Below are positions 1-6,140 of a DNA stretch of 23,592 bases, piece by piece (position 1 is the first letter of the stretch; each line of letters begins with the position of its first letter). The notes under the pieces are model-generated. The model did no database searches, had not been told where the DNA came from, and was given only the letters and a program-made list of their open reading frames with translations. The position numbers were made by a program, and so were the translations under genes. The DNA is from a virus, in IMG/VR virus record IMGVR_UViG_3300025652_000564, positions 1 to 23,592 of that record. One strand, written 5' to 3'.

Positions 1-625
1 TGTACCACTCATAAGTCTTATCAAAGACTGAGGGATCACCGCTCTGGCCTTCTTGCTCGGAATGGGGGTCATCAATGATTAAAAGGTCAGCACCTTTACC
101 TGTAACTGCACCGCCAACACCAATCGCAAAATACTCGCCCCCACTACCTGTACTCCACCGACCTGCGGCCTTAGAATCAGAGCGTAATGTAGATTGAGGA
201 AATATGGACTTGTAATCATCGCTATCGACAAGGTTACGAACCTTACGGCCAAAGCCTACCGACAACTCAGCAGTGTGTGCTGTTTGGATAACTTTCTTCT
301 CAGGGAACCGACCCAAAAACCATGAGGGCAGTAAGTAAGAAGCAAATTCTGATTTTGTATGACGAGGAGGCATGTTAATGATTAACCGCTTCAACTCACC
401 ATTGGCTACACGTTCAAACGCTCTAGCCATAATCTTGTGATGCCGACCTTCGATGAAGGCAGGCCAAACTCTGTTAGTGAAACCCATGAAGGTGTCTCTG
501 GCTTTATCTTTGGCCTCGGACTCTTCAAGCTCTTCCATTAAGGACAGAATCTCCTTCTGATCCTCAACGGGTAAATTCGGTATCTGTTTTAAAAGATCGG
601 GGTCTATCTTATCGATAAGAGACAA
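1..625 (-). CDS. terL: Terminase large subunit, 3' end outside window
   Basis: This is the ATP-driven DNA packaging motor of a tailed phage, which docks on the portal and pumps DNA into the prohead. About 208 codons are visible, the N-terminal part of the ATPase domain. The Walker A-type loop reads NMPPRHTKSE, the PPRHTKS variant common in phage large terminases. The Walker B strand is ADLLIIDDPHSEQE. The N-terminal stretch HHKIMARAFERVANGELKRL is also typical of the family. The C-terminal nuclease domain lies off the left edge. The start is TTG at 625, because the frame is closed by a TAA just upstream and no ATG or GTG fits. A purine-rich GGGGAAG upstream can serve as ribosome binding site. 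The stop of the 51-aa zinc protein lies 2 nt upstream, so translation is probably coupled. Confidence 0.93.
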   Translation of the reverse strand, partial: MSLIDKIDPDLLKQIPNLPVEDQKEILSLMEELEESEAKDKARDTFMGFTNRVWPAFIEGRHHKIMARAFERVANGELKRLIINMPPRHTKSEFASYLLPSWFLGRFPEKKVIQTAHTAELSVGFGRKVRNLVDSDDYKSIFPQSTLRSDSKAAGRWSTGSGGEYFAIGVGGAVTGKGADLLIIDDPHSEQEGQSGDPSVFDKTYEWY

Positions 626-627
626 GC

Positions 628-783
628 TTATTCTTCCCCGTCTTCTTTAGGTATATAAACCTCTACATAACACCCGCAACTAGAGCAGGAAAGATTGGTT
701 ACCATAGAGAATGCGTCAGACTCATCTTCCAAGTCGTGATCGCCGCCCCAAATCAATTCAGACTTGCAATGCCAGCAATTCAT
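628..783 (-). CDS. 51-aa zinc-ribbon-like protein between terS and terL
   Basis: A small acidic protein with cysteine pairs C3-x2-C6 and C33-x2-C36-G-C38, which look like a single zinc-binding knuckle. Between them lies an acidic, glycine-containing segment (WGGDHDLEDESD). Small proteins of this appearance are frequent in phage genomes next to terminase genes; their function is unknown. An AGG about 9 nt upstream of the ATG is a plausible ribosome binding site. It ends 2 nt before the TTG start of terL. A second protein of the same design is encoded at 17158-17316, sharing the CSSCGC block. The role is unknown; nucleic-acid or protein binding through zinc is only an inference. Confidence 0.8.
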   Translation of the reverse strand: MNCWHCKSELIWGGDHDLEDESDAFSMVTNLSCSSCGCYVEVYIPKEDGEE

Positions 784-834
784 GTTAATAACCTGTTTTT
801 GGCGCACTTTTACTTCAGGCGCAGGGGGTGCAAC

Positions 835-1005
835 AGGAATCTACCTAGTCCGAATAACACCTAGGAATATGCCTGTAGGAATATTACCGCTCGTAACATG
901 TCTCCGTACTAGTAAAAAATAAAACTAAAGGTGACATGCTCAGATAACCGAAACATATGCAGGGGCATATGCCCCGAACAGGAATATTCCTGTATACATA
1001 GGAAT
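835..1005. repeat. Cluster of five AGGAAT repeats
   Basis: AGGAAT occurs at 835-840, 863-868, 877-882, 980-985 and 1000-1005, mostly in the wider form YAGGAATMT. One inverted copy lies at 986-991. The clustering in a non-coding region suggests protein binding sites, such as terminase or replication initiator sites. The binding protein is unknown. Confidence 0.5.
962..993. promoter_or_regulatory. Two adjacent perfect palindromes
   Basis: GGGGCATATGCCCC (962-975) and ACAGGAATATTCCTGT (978-993) are perfect 14-bp and 16-bp palindromes separated by 2 nt. The second incorporates an AGGAAT repeat and its inverted copy. Such symmetry fits dimeric DNA-binding proteins. As an RNA cruciform the loops would be too short, so a DNA site is the likelier reading. 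Confidence 0.55.
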
Positions 1006-1273
1006 CTCTAGATTTTACAGATACTACGCTCTTGACAAAAAAAGGCAACCCTAAACGTCAATTTTTTGCAAAAAATTTTTGGGCGAAAAAAACCCGAAAA
1101 AAAGATTAGCAAATTTTCGGGATTAGTGGGCGCAAAAAGCGAAAAAAATAGTAGTGCTTCAATTTTTCAGAATTGTTTGAGTGTTTCTCTATATATAGTA
1201 AATACAGGTACGTCACGGCCACAGGGGGGGTGGGTACTATCATTTTTGGCCGGTTTTGGCATAGGCACTGCCA

Positions 1274-1762
1274 TTAGTGCAGATTTCCATCGGGGCTGAC
1301 CTCGCCCGAATCCTGCTCCTGCTCCTGACTACCTGACAGCAAGTCACCCAGCCTGCGCTCGATCTCAGCACTGACCGCATCGGAATCCCTGACGCTGGTA
1401 TCTGCTGTCTCTACGCGATCCACGAACACGCCTGCCGATCTGCCTAGCAACTCGATAGCTCTCAGCCTGTTGCTATCTGTTGGCTCTGCTGTGTCGATCA
1501 TCTGCCGAAGTCGCTCCAGCACCCTGTCCCTGTCAGAGAGGCTCTGAGCTTGCCTCTGCACCTCAATACGCCCCTTTATCACCTGAACCCTTGCGGCAAC
1601 CATAGGGTTAGCCAATAGCCTGCTGGACTCACTATGAACCACTGCTGGCTTGCTCCCCTCACAATCATAAACCTCACGATAGCACTGGCTCTGAGTGCCA
1701 GCACCTGATGCCACGCACTGCGAGAATGCCTCCTGCTTTGCCGTCAATTTCCTACCTGCCAT
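1274..1762 (-). CDS. terS: Terminase small subunit
   Basis: The DNA-recognition subunit of the packaging terminase (Terminase_2-like family), 162 aa from the chosen ATG. The N-terminus LTAKQEAFSQCVASGAGTQS, followed by a YREVYD helix and SSRLLANPMVAARV, matches the helix-turn-helix region of this family. The second half is charged and ends in a Q/E/D-rich tail (SGSQEQEQDSGEV), as usual for the oligomerisation and TerL-contact region. The start at 1762 has GGAG 9 nt upstream. An in-frame GTG at 1813 is less likely because it adds residues outside the family pattern. It is transcribed toward terL but separated from it by the 490-nt non-coding region and the 51-aa gene. Confidence 0.85.
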   Translation of the reverse strand: MAGRKLTAKQEAFSQCVASGAGTQSQCYREVYDCEGSKPAVVHSESSRLLANPMVAARVQVIKGRIEVQRQAQSLSDRDRVLERLRQMIDTAEPTDSNRLRAIELLGRSAGVFVDRVETADTSVRDSDAVSAEIERRLGDLLSGSQEQEQDSGEVSPDGNLH

Positions 1763-2159
1763 GTTCGCCAACTCCAATCCGATTTTCCCCCAGCATATCT
1801 GCCCCAAATACACTGGTAAATGGACAGTTAACAGTAAATGCTCGATAGTCCTCAGACCTCCGTAGAGCGTGTCTAATGGACTTTCTCAAAAGCAATAGCG
1901 TGGCCTTGCCTAAATTTTAAGAGCTTAGGAGCAACGTGAGACCCCTTCTCGTTGTTGTGACACCCTTACTGCCTATTGTTTTCATACAGTCAGAACCAGT
2001 GGTTTTATATACAGTAGTTGCTGTAAGTCATTGATATATAAGGAGAAAACACGTTTGAACAAACTATTTAGACCTAAGTCATTGATTTATAAGGGAAATA
2101 AAAATAAATGCAAATAAAGTGAATTATTTTTGAACTTATCAAGAACAGCGTTGACTAAG
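1763..2159. other. AT-rich non-coding region upstream of terS and the plus-strand operon
   Basis: No open frame of gene length is seen on either strand. The region separates the divergent terS and plus-strand operon transcripts, so promoters for both should lie here or in the RNA-rich part that follows. I could not find a good -35/-10 pair with 16-18 nt spacing. It contains the twin 20-bp repeat (2024-2094) and one copy of the ACTTRTYAAG motif (2134-2147). Confidence 0.55.
2024..2094 (+). repeat. Twin 20-bp direct repeat, promoter candidate
   Basis: TAAGTCATTGATATATAAGG at 2024-2043 and the same sequence with one change (ATTTATAAGG) at 2075-2094; start-to-start distance is 51 bp. Both copies continue with purine-rich GAGAAA or GAAATA. 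The length, near-identity and position ahead of the plus-strand operon fit either phage-specific promoters or a regulator's tandem operator. No RNA polymerase gene is visible in the window. Confidence 0.5.
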
Positions 2160-2160
2160 T

Positions 2161-2541
2161 AATACGCGGCAAGGAAGTCGCCTGTTTCAAAACGCTGGTC
2201 AGCGAAAGCATCAAGGCTCCACCGATGCGAGTAGGGAGGCCACCTCGGAAGATCGAGGCGCTCGGCTCTGATGTCATCATGACTAGCCCGTTACGCGATA
2301 CACACCTGATGCCCTGACAGCGGGGACAAGCAGTAGCAGGACGGATGACGAAAGCTCTGGCGAGTATGCAACCTCCTACTATTTATACGGCAAACGCAAG
2401 CATAGGCCGCAGAGTGGCGGCCTCTCATCTGAGTATCAGATGCCGATGGAGCGGTGAGCAATTAGCCAAGGTCAGCAAAATCTGACGATGTCACCCTGAG
2501 TATCGGGTGGTCATCACCAAGGCCGCAGAGTGTGCGGCTTT
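2161..2541 (+). ncRNA. Candidate structured RNA / long structured 5' leader
   Basis: About 380 nt, richer in G+C than the flanking DNA, with many local helices and no good gene. Helices seen: GCATC/GATGC (2208-2228), CCTCG/CGAGG (2243-2258), GGCCGC/GCGGCC (2405-2422), CATCTGA/TCAGATG (2426-2442), GTCAG/CTGAC (2471-2486), CACCC..GA/TC..GGGTG (2492-2509) and a 9-bp helix at 2519-2541. A long-range pairing GTAGG(g)AGG (2231-2239) with CCTCCTAC (2372-2379) could close a multibranch domain. The word GGCCGCAGAGTG occurs twice (2405, 2521), and two hairpins share the apex GAGTATC with different but pairing stems. No known RNA family was recognised. A 46-codon open frame from 2345 overlaps the hairpins and is probably chance. 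Confidence 0.5.
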
Positions 2542-2574
2542 AGTAATGATCATTTAATTACGAGGCAATTAATC

Positions 2575-2700
2575 ATGTATGACGATATCACTTTTCAAAC
2601 CTACAGAATCGCTGGACGATTCTTCAATCAATACCCGCCAGCCTTGTTGGCAATGTGGGCTTTCGTGGCAACCGCCACTTACCTTTCAATCGGAGCATAA
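2575..2700 (+). CDS. 41-aa small membrane protein
   Basis: A 41-codon frame from ATG 2575 with GAGG 9 nt upstream. The product has a polar N-terminus (MYDDITFQTYRIAGRF) and a hydrophobic C-terminal segment from about residue 23 to the end (ALLAMWAFVATATYLSIGA), long enough to span the membrane. It would be a tail-anchored inner-membrane peptide. The next gene starts 4 nt after the stop, with its own GGAG inside this frame's end. A longer frame from 2579 runs through this region in another phase, but its first 42 codons look like a shadow. The function is unknown. Confidence 0.6.
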   Translation: MYDDITFQTYRIAGRFFNQYPPALLAMWAFVATATYLSIGA

Positions 2701-2704
2701 GCAC

Positions 2705-3241
2705 ATGAGCATATTCGCAAGCAAGTACCAATTAATTCGCATCTGGGGTCAAGAACTTGGGTCATTCGGTTATTTCATCGAAAACGAACAGGCCAAAGCA
2801 GAGGCTGACAACGCGCCTCTGGAGGCGATCTATCAGCGTGACGGCCACTGGTTCACCATTCATGATGTGAACAATAAGAATGTCAGGCGCACAGTACTAG
2901 GCAAACTGCTGGAGTATTACGCTTACCACGAAACTGCTGACAAGCGTGACGCTTGGGAGAAGGCCAAGCCAAAGGTCATTGTGATTGATCGCCAGCGTCC
3001 AGCTCAGATCGAGATCGCCAAACAGTTTGTAAATCAGCACAGATATTCAGTTGATGCTTGGACTGCCAAGATCGAACGCCCCACAACGTCAGATGACGAG
3101 GCGTATCACAAAATATACTTCAGCTTAATTGGTGGCGAGTATGGCGAGGTCACCTGCATTGACGATGGCGAGTACGAGATAGAGATAGGCAGTTCAGACT
3201 CCTATAGCGGCCACCCAGTACTATTCACTTTTCAAATCTAG
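2705..3241 (+). CDS. Hypothetical protein, 178 aa
   Basis: I do not recognise this protein. The ATG at 2705 has GGAG (2692-2695) at a 9-nt spacing and begins MSIFASKYQLIRIWG. The product is soluble, rich in aromatic and charged residues, with no signal peptide, membrane segment or cysteine pair. Its last 40 residues are acidic (EVTCIDDGEYEIEIGSSD). The stop codon TAG (3239-3241) forms part of stem I of the hammerhead ribozyme that follows, so the 3' end of this mRNA would be set by ribozyme cleavage 49 nt downstream. Confidence 0.75.
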   Translation: MSIFASKYQLIRIWGQELGSFGYFIENEQAKAEADNAPLEAIYQRDGHWFTIHDVNNKNVRRTVLGKLLEYYAYHETADKRDAWEKAKPKVIVIDRQRPAQIEIAKQFVNQHRYSVDAWTAKIERPTTSDDEAYHKIYFSLIGGEYGEVTCIDDGEYEIEIGSSDSYSGHPVLFTFQI

Positions 3242-3296
3242 CCACTGATGAGGCCACAGGCGTGGCCGAAACGCGCTGAGGTTGCGCGTCTGGTAG
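3238..3296 (+). ncRNA. Type I hammerhead ribozyme, copy 1
   Basis: All conserved hammerhead parts are present in order. Stem I 5' strand CTA(G)CCA is at 3238-3244. Core CTGATGA is at 3245-3251. Stem II GGCCAC/GTGGCC (3252-3257, 3262-3267) has an AGGC loop. GAAA is at 3268-3271. Stem III ACGCGC/GCGCGT (3271-3276, 3284-3289) has a 7-nt loop. The GUC triplet ends at C3290, followed by stem I 3' strand TGGTAG (3291-3296). Cleavage is predicted between 3290 and 3291. Stem I is the open stem, so this is type I; one G is bulged in stem I. It sits between the 178-aa and 60-aa genes and uses the upstream stop codon in its own stem. Confidence 0.87.
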
Positions 3297-3338
3297 CCAA
3301 TTCATTAATCACTAACTAACTAAAAGTGGACAATAATC

Positions 3339-3521
3339 ATGAACATTAACAAATTAGACAGCGCCTTATGCGATATGTATGACATCAAAAGAGCCTTGAG
3401 CAAGGAAACCATGCAACTACCAAAAGATAATGATGGGACTGAAATAACCATCAGCGATTGCATCGATGACGTTATCGATTTTCTTGAAGGCTTAGAAATT
3501 AACGTGGAGGACGAATCATGA
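3339..3521 (+). CDS. Hypothetical acidic protein, 60 aa
   Basis: A small acidic protein, MNINKLDSALCDMYDIKRAL..., ending in EGLEINVEDES. It is probably helical at both ends, with no recognised domain. The ribosome binding site is weak (AGTGGA about 10 nt upstream). Its stop overlaps the ATG of the next gene (ATGA, 3518-3521), so the two are translationally coupled. Hammerhead cleavage at 3290/3291 would place it first on a new mRNA with a 5'-hydroxyl end and a 48-nt leader. The function is unknown. Confidence 0.7.
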   Translation: MNINKLDSALCDMYDIKRALSKETMQLPKDNDGTEITISDCIDDVIDFLEGLEINVEDES

Positions 3522-3688
3522 GTATAGCAGAACGCAACGAACGGGCTTTGGAGTACCTTGCCCAAAAGCATTACGAACGATCCTCAGCGAGAGCGAAGCT
3601 AACACTGACAATCATAGGTCTGGCCTATGGCGGGGTGATGGCCTATCTGATGGGTCTGATGCTGGCACTCGCAATACAGGGTGCATAA
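3518..3688 (+). CDS. 56-aa small membrane protein
   Basis: A 56-codon frame overlapping the preceding gene by ATGA, with GGAGG (3506-3510) as ribosome binding site. The first 28 residues are charged and helical (MSIAERNERALEYLAQKHYE...). They are followed by a long hydrophobic segment, about residues 29-54 (LTLTIIGLAYGGVMAYLMGL...), predicted to span the membrane. Topology would be N-terminus in the cytoplasm by the positive-inside rule. It resembles the 41-aa protein at 2575 only in architecture. The second hammerhead begins directly after its stop. Its function is unknown; a holin-like or membrane-anchoring role cannot be decided from sequence. Confidence 0.72.
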   Translation: MSIAERNERALEYLAQKHYERSSARAKLTLTIIGLAYGGVMAYLMGLMLALAIQGA

Positions 3689-3748
3689 CTCTACTGATGA
3701 TGGCCGCAGGGGTGTGGCCGAAACGCGATTAGGTGATCGCGTCTGGAG
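3689..3748 (+). ncRNA. Type I hammerhead ribozyme, copy 2
   Basis: Same architecture as copy 1. Stem I CTCTA (3689-3693) pairs with TGGAG (3744-3748), including one G-U pair. Core CTGATGA is at 3694-3700. Stem II GGCCGC/GTGGCC (3702-3707, 3714-3719) has an AGGGGT loop. GAAA is at 3720-3723. Stem III ACGCGAT/ATCGCGT (3723-3729, 3736-3742) has a TAGGTG loop, and the GUC triplet ends at C3743. Cleavage is predicted between 3743 and 3744. Stems I and III differ from copy 1 but still pair, which supports structure over chance repetition. The odd point is one extra U (3701) between the core and stem II, which could slow the ribozyme. Confidence 0.8.
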
Positions 3749-3823
3749 ACCCAATGAACTTTTCACTATGCCTGTTGTCAATATGTAAATGGGCATTACT
3801 TCTAACCACTCAGGAATATGATT

Positions 3824-4009
3824 ATGCAAATATTTGTCGAACAAAAATCAGTCTATGGGGCTGACAAGATTTACCCCGTCTGCCCGAAGGCCGCTATGTT
3901 TGCGGCTATCGCTGGCACTACCACCTTGACCCCCGCCACTGTCAAATTGATACAGGCACTGGGTGTCGAGATCGCTCTCAAACCAGTTACTCTGAAGGAG
4001 TTATTATGA
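3824..4009 (+). CDS. Hypothetical protein, 61 aa
   Basis: Product MQIFVEQKSVYGADKIYPVC... continues with a helical stretch AAMFAAIAGTTTLTPATVKL and ends in VTLKELL. It is soluble and compact, with no catalytic motif recognised. The second in-frame ATG (3824) is preferred, because AGGA (3812-3815) lies 8 nt from it and only 2 nt from the ATG at 3818. It is the first gene after ribozyme copy 2 and overlaps the 333-aa gene by ATGA (4006-4009). So it belongs to the AAA+/VWA cassette and may be a small partner of it. Confidence 0.72.
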   Translation: MQIFVEQKSVYGADKIYPVCPKAAMFAAIAGTTTLTPATVKLIQALGVEIALKPVTLKELL

Positions 4010-5007
4010 ATCTTATAGGCCAGAATCAGGCATCGATCAACGAACGTGCCTGTAACAATCTAATGACTATCGGTGTCACCATCTCAGGATTCGGTGGCTT
4101 CAAATCACTTATCTCAGCGGTCACCAAGCTTCAGAAGTCTAGCCGTATCGCCTCTGAGCGTCAGCGTCTAGCCCAGATAATTGCTGAGTTAACGCCATTC
4201 CAGAAGCCTTTTGACGAGGTCAAGGCCGCGCAGTCATTGCTACGCACCTATCTGTACAACAAGACCTTGTCGCTATCCACAGCGCAGGAAGGCCAGCAAA
4301 AGAAGGGTGACCGCGCAGTGTTCACATCCGAAGTGCCAGAAGTGTACAACCATCTCAAGAATCTTGAGGCCAGCGCAGATGATGCGGCACTGGCTCTGGG
4401 TGACCGCTGGGAGGCCATGCGTGACGATGTTATCGATGTTGTGCGCGAGTTGGAGATCAGCGTTGATGACCTGCTGACAATGTCAGGCCATGACGTTGCC
4501 CGTAAGTTTGTCACCACTGTCGGCACTCCCCAGACCCTCCATGTCAATGATGTCTCAGGCATGGCACTACCTGCCTCGCTGATCGAGCGCATTGATCAGG
4601 AGTCTCAGGATCAACTTACCAAGATGCTGGAAGGTGCTAAGGCTCAGGCCATTACCGACACTCTGGAGCATATGGACTTGCTGGTGACCCAGCTTACCAG
4701 CGGCTCTCGCTTGTCTCCCAGCCTGATCGAACACGCCAAGACGCACAGCACAAAGCTACGCGGCATGGCACTGTCCTATGACAATGACCCTCGACTGATC
4801 GCCATGTGCGACTCAATTGACGAGAGCATTGTCAACCAGACCACCGACAACTGGAAGTCTGACAACACAGCGCGTGAGGCATCTCTTGAGACGGCCATAA
4901 ACGTCAAAAAGAACCTTGCCGAGCTTACCAAGCCTGTCAGTACTGAACGAATTTCATACGCTGATGTCCAGCTAGCGGGTGGTTTGCTGGATGACCTGAT
5001 CGACTAA
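4006..5007 (+). CDS. 333-aa helical protein of the AAA+/VWA cassette (DUF3150-like, tentative)
   Basis: A mostly helical, acidic protein of 333 aa without cysteine clusters or membrane segments. Its N-terminal part (GFGGFKSLISAVTKLQKSSR, then QRLAQIIAELTPFQKPFDEV) and long charged helices suggest a coiled or helical-bundle fold. It has a strong AAGGAG site and ATGA coupling to the 61-aa gene. It is followed by the AAA+ ATPase after 26 nt. Proteins of about this size, annotated DUF3150-like, are known next to MoxR-type ATPases and VWA proteins in phages and plasmids. I assign this on gene order and general appearance, not on a motif I can verify. A substrate-adaptor or scaffold role is inference. 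Confidence 0.6.
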   Translation: MNLIGQNQASINERACNNLMTIGVTISGFGGFKSLISAVTKLQKSSRIASERQRLAQIIAELTPFQKPFDEVKAAQSLLRTYLYNKTLSLSTAQEGQQKKGDRAVFTSEVPEVYNHLKNLEASADDAALALGDRWEAMRDDVIDVVRELEISVDDLLTMSGHDVARKFVTTVGTPQTLHVNDVSGMALPASLIERIDQESQDQLTKMLEGAKAQAITDTLEHMDLLVTQLTSGSRLSPSLIEHAKTHSTKLRGMALSYDNDPRLIAMCDSIDESIVNQTTDNWKSDNTAREASLETAINVKKNLAELTKPVSTERISYADVQLAGGLLDDLID

Positions 5008-5033
5008 CTCTTAACTTATCAAGGAATAATATT

Positions 5034-6140
5034 ATGTCACACACTAAAACTACTCTCAAAGAGATGGAGCAAATGCTCCCCATCATTTTCGCCACGCCAT
5101 TCGTTCAGCCCTTTATGTTGCTGGGCGGTACTGGTACTGGTAAATCCCAATGGATCAGCACTGTTGTTCGCAGTGCCTTTGCTGAGTCTGTCGGCCTTAT
5201 CGCTGACGACATCGGCATGGTGACTCTGCGCGTCAGTCAATGTGATGCTCAGGAGCTTGCTGGTGTTGCACTGCCAGCCAAGGGTGACGATGGTCACCTG
5301 ATCACCCAGTACACCAAGTCACCTGTCGTGCAGATGGTCGAGAAGACTGGCAAAGAGCATGGCATCTTGTTCTATGATGAGGTTGCTCAGGCCACCAACG
5401 ATGTTCAGAAGGCTCTGGCCGATTCGTTTGATCGATCCGAGCATAGCATTGGCGGCTGGGATTTGCCGCAGGGCTGGGTGGTCATCGGTGCTGGCAACCG
5501 CACTACTGACAAGTCAGGAGCTAATCGCTTGCTGGCTCACCTGACTGACCGAGTGACAATATTTGAGGTCGAGTCTGATGTTCAAGGCTGGGCAAACTGG
5601 GCATTGGAGAACGATGTTCACCCGCTCATCATCGGTTGCGCGTTGCAGTATGAAGAGCAGGGCTTCTTTGCTGATGGCGTTCCTGCTACCTATGAGCAGT
5701 ATTGCTCCTTCAGGTCTGCCACCTACGCCAGCAATCACCTGACGGCCTTTCTCGATATCAATGGTCAAGACGCGCCCATCACTGGTGTGATCGCCAAGCT
5801 TATCGAGGCCAACATCGGTGTAGGTGCTACCGCCATGCTGTCGCAGTATGCAGATGAGCGCGGCAAAGTGCCTACTGGCAATGACATTCAGGCTGATCCG
5901 CTGGGTGCGCTTATCCCCGATGGCACTGGTCACCAGCTTCTAGCGGCCAACAATGCTCTGGCATCATCGGTTGACTCGCTCACCGCTGACAACGCATTCG
6001 CGTACATTCAGCGACTGCCACGCGCTGATCTCAAAGTGACAATGTCGCGCAGACTTCAGGCAATCATGACCACCAACGGCTGGGTAACCAACAGCGATGT
6101 GGTATCTCAATTCAACGCCAAAAATGCAGAGGTGCTGTAA
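5034..6140 (+). CDS. MoxR/CobS-like AAA+ ATPase
   Basis: A 368-aa AAA+ ATPase of the MoxR group, which includes the CobS subunit of cobalt chelatase. Walker A is GGTGTGKS (residues 31-38). Walker B is ILFYDEVAQA (about 111-120). A sensor-1-like segment VVIGAGNRTTDKSGANR follows at about 150-166, then LLAHLTDRVTIFEVE with the arginine-finger position. MoxR ATPases act as oligomeric chaperones that remodel or activate a client together with a VWA partner, and here that partner is encoded immediately downstream, overlapping at TAATG. The ribosome binding site AAGGA is 8 nt upstream. The client in the phage is unknown. The name cobS, often given to phage homologues, would overstate function. Confidence 0.88.
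   Translation: MSHTKTTLKEMEQMLPIIFATPFVQPFMLLGGTGTGKSQWISTVVRSAFAESVGLIADDIGMVTLRVSQCDAQELAGVALPAKGDDGHLITQYTKSPVVQMVEKTGKEHGILFYDEVAQATNDVQKALADSFDRSEHSIGGWDLPQGWVVIGAGNRTTDKSGANRLLAHLTDRVTIFEVESDVQGWANWALENDVHPLIIGCALQYEEQGFFADGVPATYEQYCSFRSATYASNHLTAFLDINGQDAPITGVIAKLIEANIGVGATAMLSQYADERGKVPTGNDIQADPLGALIPDGTGHQLLAANNALASSVDSLTADNAFAYIQRLPRADLKVTMSRRLQAIMTTNGWVTNSDVVSQFNAKNAEVL

Larger units (their letters stand above)
784..1273. other. 490-nt non-coding region between terS and the zinc protein
   Basis: I see no convincing gene on either strand. The only longer open frame (plus strand, 1066-1299) starts with TTG in an A-tract, has no ribosome binding site and runs into terS. The stretch holds five AGGAAT words, two perfect palindromes, several A/T tracts around 1036-1150, a run of seven G at 1214-1220, and short inverted repeats such as GCACT/AGTGC near 1266-1281. 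Its place beside the terminase genes makes a packaging (cos/pac) or replication site possible, but nothing in the sequence proves either. Confidence 0.6.

Noticed and set aside
1066-1299. 77-codon plus-strand open frame in the gap beside terS
   Set aside because: It starts with TTG in an A/T tract, has no ribosome binding site, an extreme lysine-rich composition caused by A-tracts, and runs into terS on the opposite strand.
2345-2485. 46-codon open frame inside the structured leader
   Set aside because: It runs across the repeated GGCCGCAGAGTG hairpin and the GAGTATC hairpin, has no clear ribosome binding site, and the product has no protein-like pattern.
2482-2541. A possible third hammerhead with CTGACGA followed by two hairpins
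   Set aside because: The CUGANGA-type box and hairpins are present, but the essential GAAA is replaced by CCAA and there is no UH cleavage triplet closing a stem I. At most it is a degenerate relative.
2500-2600. CRISPR-like or tRNA-like elements in the repeat-rich leader
   Set aside because: The repeated hairpin words are too few and unevenly spaced for a CRISPR array, and no T-loop GTTCRA with acceptor stem pairing was found.
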